Positions 52,145 to 60,509 of a stretch of 64,000 bases of DNA are shown here, in pieces (positions within the stretch are counted from its first letter, which is position 1; each line of letters begins with the position of its first letter). The notes beneath the pieces were generated by a model. The model searched no databases and was not told the DNA's origin. It saw only the letters and a program-made list of their open reading frames with translations. Source of the DNA: a bacterium (lineage in GTDB: Bacteria; UBP4; UBA4092; JAOAEQ01); contig JAOAEQ010000005.1 in NCBI GenBank assembly GCA_026416715.1, positions 65,190 through 129,189 on the forward strand, in the 5' to 3' direction. Made by a program: the position numbers and the translations under genes.

Positions 52145-53281
52145 ATGAAAAAGAGATATTTATTAACTCCTGGTCCGGTAGAAGTCCCGCCGAAAGTTTT
52201 ACTCGCGATGGCACAACCGATGATTCACCATCGTGCGCCGGATTACATCCCGTTATTTCGTGAAGTGAATGAAGGATTAAAATATGTGTTTCAGACCAAG
52301 AATCAGGTATATACGTTTGCGTCATCTGGAACCGGTGCAATGGAAGCGGCAGTAGTCAACATTCTTTCACCTGGGGATAACGTTATCACGGTACAAGGCG
52401 GTAAATTCGGTGAACGATGGACTGAGATAGCTCGCGCATACGGTGCAAATCCGATTGTCATTGATGTCCCTTGGGGAGAAGCGGTATCCGCTGAAGTGAT
52501 TGACCAGAAGCTGAAAGAGCATCCAGACGTTAAAGCGGTATATATAACATTATGTGAGACCTGTACTGGCGTGGTAACTGATGCGCAAGCTATTGGCGCG
52601 GTAGTAAAAAACTATCCGGCAGTATTAGTGGTTGATGCGATTAGCGCGCTCGGTTCAATTCCCTGCAAAACTGATGAATGGAATTTGGATATAGTCGTTG
52701 CCGGGTCACAAAAAGCGCTGATGATTCCGCCGGGATTAGCGTTTTGTTCCGTGAGTGAAAAAGCGTGGCAACTCGTTGAAACAGCGAAAATGCCGAAATT
52801 CTACTGGTCATTTAAAGCGGCGAAGAAAAATCTGGAAAAAGACCAGACTGCGTTTACGCCTGCGATATCACTGATTGTTGGACTTAAAGAGTCGTTAGCG
52901 ATGATTAAAGAAGAAGGGCTCGAAAATGTTTGGGCGCGACATCATCGGCTAGCGAGTGCAATGCGGGCAGGCGTGGTTGCGTTAGGGTTGGAACTATATG
53001 CAAAAGTTCCTGCGGATACGGTTACGGCAATTAAGGTTCCGCAAGGGATTGATGGGAAAGCGTGGGTTAAGTTATTACGAGATAAATACGGTTTAACCGT
53101 AGCTGGTGGTCAATCGCAACTTGAAGGGAAAATTATACGGATTGCGCAAATGGGATATTCGGATACGTTCGATGTTACCATTGCGTTATCTGCATTAGAA
53201 TTATCGTTAAGCGATTTAGGGTTCCCGGTTAAACTCGGTGAAGGAATTAAAGCTGCTGAATCTGTTCTATTACAAAAATAG
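52145..53281 (+). CDS. Class V alanine/serine-glyoxylate-type aminotransferase
   Basis: 378 residues, fold type I PLP enzyme. N-terminus LLTPGPVEVPPKVL with PMIHHRAPDY, SSGTGAMEAAVVN, VDAISALGSIP and GSQKALMIPPGLAF with the PLP Lys. The family includes alanine-glyoxylate and serine-glyoxylate aminotransferases; members next to serA (as in Thermotoga and methanogens) are thought to supply the transamination step of serine synthesis in organisms without serC. That reading fits here since serA follows by 123 bases and no serC or serB is present in the window. AAAGGAG lies nine bases before the ATG. Confidence 0.9.
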   Translation: MKKRYLLTPGPVEVPPKVLLAMAQPMIHHRAPDYIPLFREVNEGLKYVFQTKNQVYTFASSGTGAMEAAVVNILSPGDNVITVQGGKFGERWTEIARAYGANPIVIDVPWGEAVSAEVIDQKLKEHPDVKAVYITLCETCTGVVTDAQAIGAVVKNYPAVLVVDAISALGSIPCKTDEWNLDIVVAGSQKALMIPPGLAFCSVSEKAWQLVETAKMPKFYWSFKAAKKNLEKDQTAFTPAISLIVGLKESLAMIKEEGLENVWARHHRLASAMRAGVVALGLELYAKVPADTVTAIKVPQGIDGKAWVKLLRDKYGLTVAGGQSQLEGKIIRIAQMGYSDTFDVTIALSALELSLSDLGFPVKLGEGIKAAESVLLQK

Positions 53282-53404
53282 CCGGGTAACCTGAATCGGC
53301 GATAACATAACCGTACGCTGGGATTGATTTTTTCCCGAACCGTGCTGTTTGTTCACAGTTCTCATTGGTTAGTTCTTTAATACTATTATCAAGGAGGTAT
53401 GCAA

Positions 53405-54985
53405 ATGAAAATATTAGTGAGCGACCCATTATCAGAAAAAGGATTAGAGATTCTTAAATCAGAACCTGGGATAGAAGTAGATGTGAAACCTAAAATGTCG
53501 AAAGAAGAATTGCTCGCCTGTATAGGGAACTACGATGCGCTGGTAGTCCGTAGTGAAACGAAAGTTACGAAAGAGGTTATTGAAGCGGGTAAAAATCTTA
53601 AACTAATCGGCCGGGCGGGAGTCGGACTCGATAATGTTGATGTAGAAGCGGCATCAAAACGTGGGATAATTGTTATGAACACGCCGGGCGGGAACACCAT
53701 TTCGACTGCAGAACAAACCATGGCGTTATTATTATCCTTATCGCGGAATATCCCGCAAGCGGTTGCTTCGCTGAAAGCGAAAAAATGGGATCGGAAAAAA
53801 TATACCGGCGTTGAAGTGAATGGGAAAACGTTAGGTATCCTTGGTCTCGGTCGTATCGGCGCTGAAGTCGCAAAACGAGCGCAAGCGTTCGGAATGAAAG
53901 TTATCGCGAATGACCCATTTATCGCACCGGAACGAGCGCAACAACTCGGGGTTGAACTAGTTAAAAAAAGTGATTTAATTAAACGGGCGGACTATATCAC
54001 GGTTCACACGCCACTCACTGCAGAAACCAAATCATTAATCGGTCCGGAAGAGTTTGAATATATGAAAGATGGGGTACGGATAATCAATTGCGCACGAGGC
54101 GGAATTATTGATGAAAAAGCGTTGTATGAAAATCTGAAATCCGGGAAAGTTGCGGGAGCTGCACTTGATGTGTATGAAGAAGAACCGCCGTTCAACAGTC
54201 CGCTACTGGAATTAGAAAATTGTATTACAACACCGCATCTCGGCGCTTCAACTGAAGAAGCGCAAGTCAATGTTGCAATTGAAATCGCCCAGCAGGTAAT
54301 AGATGCGTTGAAAGGGCGAACGGTTCGCAATGCGATCAATGTTCCGGCAATAGAACCGGAAGTATTAGCGTTAGTCCAGCCGTATCTGACGTTAGGCGAA
54401 AAACTCGGGAGTTTGCAAGCGCAACTTACTGAAGGGCGAATTCAGGAACTTCGGGTTCATTTCGGCGGTGAGGTATGTAAATGCAATGTTTCCCCGATAA
54501 CCACCGCTGTGCTCAAAGGAATGCTCGATCCGATTCTCAATGAAACAGTGAATTATGTTAATGCACCGTTCCTCGCAAAAGAACGCGGAATTAAAGTTAT
54601 CGAAAGTAAAAGCAGTGAAGCGGAAGATTTCGCGACGTTAGTTGCGGTAACCGTTAAAACGGAATCGAAAGAAAGCACCGTGGTAGGAACATTATTCGGG
54701 AAAAATGACCCGCGTATCGTTCGTTTTGACGGATTTCATGTTGAAATGGTTCCGTTCGGATACATTGTGATTATTACGAACGAAGATATGCCAGGTGTTC
54801 TCGGGAGTGTTGGGGTTATGTTAGGGAAACATAACATTAACATTGCCGGATTAACCCTCGGTCGGAAAGAAAAAGGTGGTTTAGCGTTCACCGGATTAAA
54901 TGTCGATGAGTCTGTTCCGGATAATGTGCTGAACGAAATCCGGAAACTACCGCATATCATTAGTGCGCGATTGGTTAAACTATAA
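53405..54985 (+). CDS. serA: D-3-phosphoglycerate dehydrogenase
   Basis: Oxidises 3-phosphoglycerate with NAD+, first step of serine synthesis. 526 residues, the long form. ATG 53405 is chosen: AAGGAGGT is six bases away, whereas ATG 53399 touches it. NAD domain with GLGRIGAEVAKRAQAFG; catalytic Arg in NCARGGIIDE, Glu in YEEEPP and His in TPHLGAST; then the allosteric substrate-binding (ASB) domain (about 320-445) and a C-terminal ACT domain (IVIITNEDMPGVLGSVG) that binds serine for feedback control. Serine feeds the glycine-cleavage genes at the window start. Confidence 0.97.
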   Translation: MKILVSDPLSEKGLEILKSEPGIEVDVKPKMSKEELLACIGNYDALVVRSETKVTKEVIEAGKNLKLIGRAGVGLDNVDVEAASKRGIIVMNTPGGNTISTAEQTMALLLSLSRNIPQAVASLKAKKWDRKKYTGVEVNGKTLGILGLGRIGAEVAKRAQAFGMKVIANDPFIAPERAQQLGVELVKKSDLIKRADYITVHTPLTAETKSLIGPEEFEYMKDGVRIINCARGGIIDEKALYENLKSGKVAGAALDVYEEEPPFNSPLLELENCITTPHLGASTEEAQVNVAIEIAQQVIDALKGRTVRNAINVPAIEPEVLALVQPYLTLGEKLGSLQAQLTEGRIQELRVHFGGEVCKCNVSPITTAVLKGMLDPILNETVNYVNAPFLAKERGIKVIESKSSEAEDFATLVAVTVKTESKESTVVGTLFGKNDPRIVRFDGFHVEMVPFGYIVIITNEDMPGVLGSVGVMLGKHNINIAGLTLGRKEKGGLAFTGLNVDESVPDNVLNEIRKLPHIISARLVKL

Positions 54986-55019
54986 TCGGGTTCAATTCGG
55001 GGAATACGCGCGTTTCATA

Positions 55020-55055
55020 AGCGACTCTTACGATGAGTCGCTAACTCTTCTTTAC
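55020..55055 (+). terminator. Possible terminator after serA
   Basis: AGCGACTC (55020-55027) and GAGTCGCT (55035-55042) form a perfect 8-bp stem with a 7-base loop; AACTCTTCTTT follows. The T tract is broken, so this may only reduce read-through into purA. Confidence 0.45.
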
Positions 55056-55066
55056 AGCTTCAATGA

Positions 55067-56395
<1,329 letters not shown>

Positions 56396-56528
56396 GTGTA
56401 AAATAGTATCCATCATTTGCGGTTGTTGAACGAACCCGACATTATTTCACGCTTTAATCATACGATAATAATCCACCGTAGTTGATGTGATTATATTCGT
56501 TTTTACACTTAAAACCGAATAATTAAAA

Positions 56529-56558
56529 TTGACAAAAATAACGATATTAGAGTAAAAT
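56529..56558 (+). promoter_or_regulatory. Promoter for the tRNA-Lys/tRNA-Glu genes
   Basis: TTGACA (56529-56534), 18-base spacer, TAAAAT (56553-56558), about 100 bases before tRNA-Lys. Between them a small hairpin CCCTGC-TACG-GCAGGG lies at about 56625-56640. Confidence 0.5.
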
Positions 56559-56663
56559 ATTTAGCTCAAAAACTCGATTGAACTGTTATGTTGATAAGCA
56601 GCGTTTAATTTCCGTGAGCTGTTGCCCTGCTACGGCAGGGAATGTTGCGTGAATACTGAATGG

Positions 56664-56738
56664 GGGCCGCTAGCTCAGTGGTAGAGCACCTGCCTTTTAA
56701 GCAGGGAGTCGAAGGTTCGATCCCTTCGCGGCTCACCA
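56664..56738 (+). tRNA. tRNA-Lys (anticodon TTT)
   Basis: 75 bases with encoded CCA. Acceptor GGGCCGC pairs with GCGGCTC (one G-U pair); D arm GCTC/GAGC; anticodon arm CCTGC-CTTTTAA-GCAGG with TTT at 34-36; T arm GAAGG-TTCGATC-CCTTC. U34 would be 2-thiolated by MnmA (39733). Confidence 0.97.
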
Positions 56739-56838
56739 GGTTTACCAGTTGTCAGTTGTTAGTTGAATACTCTCAGAAATTTCTATATATTTTAACATTT
56801 AGATTTGGGATGTTAGATTTCCCCTCATCGAGAGGTAT

Positions 56839-56916
56839 GTCCCCATCGTCTAGCCCGGTCTAGGACATCGCTCTTTCAAGGCGGTAACGTGAGTTCAAAT
56901 CTCACTGGGGACACCA
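56839..56916 (+). tRNA. tRNA-Glu (anticodon TTC)
   Basis: 78 bases with encoded CCA. Acceptor GTCCCCA/TGGGGAC perfect; D arm with the Glu-type GTCTAG/CTAGGAC; anticodon arm TCGCT-CTTTCAA-GGCGG with two G-U pairs; TTC at 34-36; T arm GTGAG-TTCAAAT-CTCAC. 100 bases downstream of tRNA-Lys. Confidence 0.95.
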
Positions 56917-56938
56917 ACCTTATTGTGCATTCAGGTTA

Positions 56939-56958
56939 CCCCGAGCTTAAGCTCGGGG
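56939..56958. repeat. Perfect 20-bp palindrome
   Basis: CCCCGAGCTTAAGCTCGGGG, fully self-complementary with no spacer, 22 bases after tRNA-Glu. No T tract on either side. Probably a small palindromic repeat or protein-binding site; too tight to fold as RNA without opening the centre. Confidence 0.7.
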
Positions 56959-56989
56959 CAATTCATTTCCTTGTAAATCCTTGTGAACC

Positions 56990-57029
56990 AGCTGACTAGC
57001 CCCTAGCTTTAGCTAGGGGCTAGTCAGCT
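56990..57029. repeat. Perfect 19-bp inverted repeat
   Basis: Arms 56990-57008 and 57011-57029 are perfect complements around TT; the centre CCCTAGCTTTAGCTAGGG is CTAG-rich. It shares the CCCC...GGGG centre with the palindrome at 56939 and has no T tract. Lies between tRNA-Glu and the helicase-nuclease gene. Confidence 0.75.
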
Positions 57030-57180
57030 CAACAAAAATGCATCGCTTCGTGGTTGTTCAACGAGGTTTGACCGCAAGAGTTCTAAATTGTTCAGGCTGA
57101 TTTTTCCCTATGCTTCCTCCGTGGTTTTACAGTATAATATAGTGTCGTACAACTTCATCAGAACTTCATTTCAATCTTCT

Positions 57181-60100
57181 ATGTCGGGTGAACCGATATT
57201 AACGAAAGATACCGAGTTGCAGTTCCCGAACTTTACTATCCTGAAAGCATCCGCTGGCTCGGGTAAAACCCATGCGTTATCGCTTCGGTTCGTCCAGTTC
57301 CTCTTATCCGAACAAATCCCGTATAACCAATTGCAAAATATTCTGGCGATAACCTTCTCGAATAACGCTGCAAAAGAAATGAAAGACCGGATTCTCGATT
57401 GGTTGAAAAAAATCTATTTTGCTGACCCGGATAAAACTGACGAGATTTTAGCGGTTACTTCCCTTGACAAAAATAGCTTGAGTCAAAAAGCGGAACAAGC
57501 GATAACCAATATCCTATCGAATTATACGGATTTACAAGTCCGAACGATTGATAGCTTTATGACCTCGATTTTTAAATCGTCTGCGCTCGACCTCGGGTTT
57601 CCGCCGGAATTCGATATTGTGATGGATAATAGCGAGTTGATTGAGTATGCGTTCTATCGTTACCTGCGTAATGTTAAACCGGGTACGGAACCAGCGGTTC
57701 TAATTGAATCAATCATCCAACGGATACAGGAACAAATCGGTAGTGAAAAAGGTTATGTTTGGGATCCGGCATCGAAAATATTGGAGGAAATTAAGCAACT
57801 CTATACGAAACTTTCCGCACTTACGAAACCACCAACGGTTTACGATTACCAGCGAGAAATTGAAGAAACGAAACAAACGATTGCTGACCGAGCAGAGAAA
57901 TTGTATCAGGCATTGCGTAACTCTAGTTTAGTTATCAGCGGGAAAAACACGTTTACCAAAATCTACGAGGCAATTCAACGGAACGCATACGCTGACCTGC
58001 TCGACTGTGGAATTAAGTCGAACCCGGTGAATCAACCAAAGGGTAACAATGCGAAGCAAAATGAAATGTATCAGCGGATTCTATCGTTATGGACAGAGTT
58101 AACCGATGCGATTCGGCTATATCGCGAATATCATGCGAAATCATTCTATTATCCCTATCTTAAAATGTATACGGAACTCATGGAAACCTTGAACCAGGTT
58201 AAACGACAGGAAGGAACGGTTTTCATTGAAGATATCAGTAAACGGTTGGTGGAATATATCAATGCAGAAATTATCCCGGATGTGTATTTCCGACTCGGAG
58301 ATAGAATTTATCACTATCTGATTGATGAATTTCAGGATACTTCCCCGATCCAATGGGAGAACTTAAAACCGCTCATTGAGAATTCGCTCGCTACCCAAGG
58401 GAGTTTGTTTATCGTCGGCGATACCAAACAAGCGATTTATGGATTTCGAAATGCGGATTTTCAAATCATGCAACGAATGGTTACCGGAGAAGTTCAACCG
58501 TTCGGGTCGGTTCACCAACAGGTAGATGAACTGCCGATAAATTATCGGAGTTATGAGAAAATCGTTGAACTTACCCGAACAGTTTTCCAGGGTATTCTAC
58601 CGACACTAAAAGATTCGCTCGCTGAATATCGTTCCGCAGGGGAACGCTCCGGATTAACGAGCTATCAACAATCGGTTAAAGATGAACATAAAAATAAAGG
58701 GTATGTTGAAATCAAACTATTCGCTAAGAATGCGGATGTTCCGGAAGAAAAAACATATATTCAATCGCTCGTGCAAGAATTAGCATCACGCGGGTATCGT
58801 TGGTCAGATATCGCCATATTAACCTATAAAAATGATAAGGTTACAGAAATTTCATCGTGGTTGAACGAAATCAGCGTCCCTTTTATTTCATATAGCGCGC
58901 TGGATATCCGGAAACAGCAGGTTGTTGGTGAACTGATTGCATTATTAAAATTTCTCGATTCACCGCCGGACGATTTATCGTTTGCAACGTTTATTTTAGG
59001 TGATATTTTCCAGCGAGCGTTGGCTCAGGATACTTCGCATTCGATCTCTATCGAGAGGATTCATCAATTCTTGTTTCAAACTAATACGCAAAAACTCCGC
59101 CCGATATATACCGCATTTCGGACGGATTTCCCCGAACTCTGGCAGAAATATTTCGACCCGTTATTTAGATCGGTCGGATATCTGCCGCTGTATGATTTAA
59201 TGACGGAAATATATCGGATATATTCAATACTACCACGGTATGCATCGAGCCATGAAGCGACGTTTATCAAACTGCTTGAAGTGATTAAAGATTTCGAAGG
59301 GAAAGGATTGAATTCGCTCGGCAGTTTTTTAACGTATTCCGCTGATGAAGAATCGGAAGATACCAGCTGGAATATTGCGGTACCGAAATCGGTTGATGCG
59401 GTATCGGTCATGAGTATCCATAAGGCAAAAGGACTCGAATTTCCGGTAGTGATTTCTGTCGTCTATGATGCTGATGCGATACGATTCGATTATGTAATGG
59501 ATGATTCTGGCGAAAATATCACGGTGTTAAAAATTACCAAATCACTGGCTGAAGCAACTGATTATTTACAGCAACGTTATGACCAAGAACGGTTGAAAGA
59601 ATGTGTGAATCGGTTGAATACGCTTTATGTCGCTATGACTCGCGCGATTGGAGAACTGTATATTATTGGGGTTAGCAATGACGAAAAATATTTTGCTGGT
59701 GAACAGACGGTTCCAGCTAAATTTCCGATGCCATTACTTCCGATATCCGATTATCCGCCGCAAAGTAATAAACCGCTGAAAACTATTGGAAAAGAAAGAG
59801 AAACACCGAAACGATTCACCCTGCGCCATACTTCTGCAGGGAAAACATTCCTATCAAAGCAGCAAGATAAGTTAACTGATGCGGTGCAAGAACGCGGTGA
59901 ATTAATCCATCGGATTCTATCGGAAATAGAGTTTCTAGATCAAGATAGTAACCTCGACCAGCAACTCAACGGAATTATCGATAAAGATACGACGTTATCG
60001 GATAAATCACTTGATTCGCAAGGATTGATTCAGAGTTTGATTCCGTTCTTATCGAATCCGGATGTTAAAGAATATTTTACGTCAAAACCTGGTCGGCGCG

Positions 60101-60339
60101 TTCTCCGTGAACAGGAATTGGTAGCGCCGGATGGACGATTATTCCGTCTGGATAGAATTGTTCTTGATGATGACCGCATTACCGCTGTCTCTTATAAAAC
60201 GGGAACGGAATCTGACCGTGAAGAATTATACCACGCACAGGTTAAGCAATATCTAGAATTAGTATCAGCTATATATCCGCATAAACCTGTTGAAGGGTAT
60301 ATCGGATATATTGATTTGAACCGATTAGTTAAAATTTAA
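57181..60339 (+). CDS. addA: AddA/UvrD-like helicase with altered nuclease domain
   Basis: 1,052 residues from ATG 57181 (MSGEPILTKDTE); a longer frame to 57088 lacks family match. SF1 helicase: Walker A ASAGSGKT (23-30), motif II YLIDEFQDTSPIQWE, VGDTKQAIYGFRNAD, NYRSYEKIVE, SIHKAKGLEFPVVI, LNTLYVAMTRAIGELYI. The C-terminal AddA-type nuclease has RGELIHRIL and FRLDRIVLD, but the (D/E)xK element reads VSYKTG, with Ser in place of the acidic residue, so cutting by this subunit is doubtful. The layout resembles the Bacteroidetes-type AddA. Partner of the nuclease gene at 60510; together they would process double-strand breaks for recombination. Confidence 0.87.
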   Translation: MSGEPILTKDTELQFPNFTILKASAGSGKTHALSLRFVQFLLSEQIPYNQLQNILAITFSNNAAKEMKDRILDWLKKIYFADPDKTDEILAVTSLDKNSLSQKAEQAITNILSNYTDLQVRTIDSFMTSIFKSSALDLGFPPEFDIVMDNSELIEYAFYRYLRNVKPGTEPAVLIESIIQRIQEQIGSEKGYVWDPASKILEEIKQLYTKLSALTKPPTVYDYQREIEETKQTIADRAEKLYQALRNSSLVISGKNTFTKIYEAIQRNAYADLLDCGIKSNPVNQPKGNNAKQNEMYQRILSLWTELTDAIRLYREYHAKSFYYPYLKMYTELMETLNQVKRQEGTVFIEDISKRLVEYINAEIIPDVYFRLGDRIYHYLIDEFQDTSPIQWENLKPLIENSLATQGSLFIVGDTKQAIYGFRNADFQIMQRMVTGEVQPFGSVHQQVDELPINYRSYEKIVELTRTVFQGILPTLKDSLAEYRSAGERSGLTSYQQSVKDEHKNKGYVEIKLFAKNADVPEEKTYIQSLVQELASRGYRWSDIAILTYKNDKVTEISSWLNEISVPFISYSALDIRKQQVVGELIALLKFLDSPPDDLSFATFILGDIFQRALAQDTSHSISIERIHQFLFQTNTQKLRPIYTAFRTDFPELWQKYFDPLFRSVGYLPLYDLMTEIYRIYSILPRYASSHEATFIKLLEVIKDFEGKGLNSLGSFLTYSADEESEDTSWNIAVPKSVDAVSVMSIHKAKGLEFPVVISVVYDADAIRFDYVMDDSGENITVLKITKSLAEATDYLQQRYDQERLKECVNRLNTLYVAMTRAIGELYIIGVSNDEKYFAGEQTVPAKFPMPLLPISDYPPQSNKPLKTIGKERETPKRFTLRHTSAGKTFLSKQQDKLTDAVQERGELIHRILSEIEFLDQDSNLDQQLNGIIDKDTTLSDKSLDSQGLIQSLIPFLSNPDVKEYFTSKPGRRVLREQELVAPDGRLFRLDRIVLDDDRITAVSYKTGTESDREELYHAQVKQYLELVSAIYPHKPVEGYIGYIDLNRLVKI

Positions 60340-60366
60340 ACTATACTGAAGAACAGAATTTTGTTT

Positions 60367-60395
60367 CACCGCAAAGTTCGCTAAAACCGCAGAGA
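60367..60395. repeat. Degraded short-word spacer
   Basis: CACCGCAAAGTTCGCTAAAACCGCAGAG reads (in parts) as loose copies of a CACNGCAAAG/CTAAAA word, similar to those at 555 and 3581. It lies in the 170-base gap between the two recombination genes. Confidence 0.25.
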
Positions 60396-60509
60396 AATAT
60401 TAGACTGGTTCTTTGTCAAACGTTCAGCTCGGCGGTAGAAAAATGAAATATAACCTCCAAAATACAACGGCACTAAGGTAGCAGCGGATGGAATCCGGTA
60501 CCGTATTCT

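Noticed and set aside
53399-53404. ATG 53399 as serA start
   Set aside because: It is fused to the AAGGAGGT ribosome site; ATG 53405 has correct spacing.
56939-57029. Palindromes read as rho-independent terminators of the tRNA transcript
   Set aside because: Neither has a T tract on either strand.
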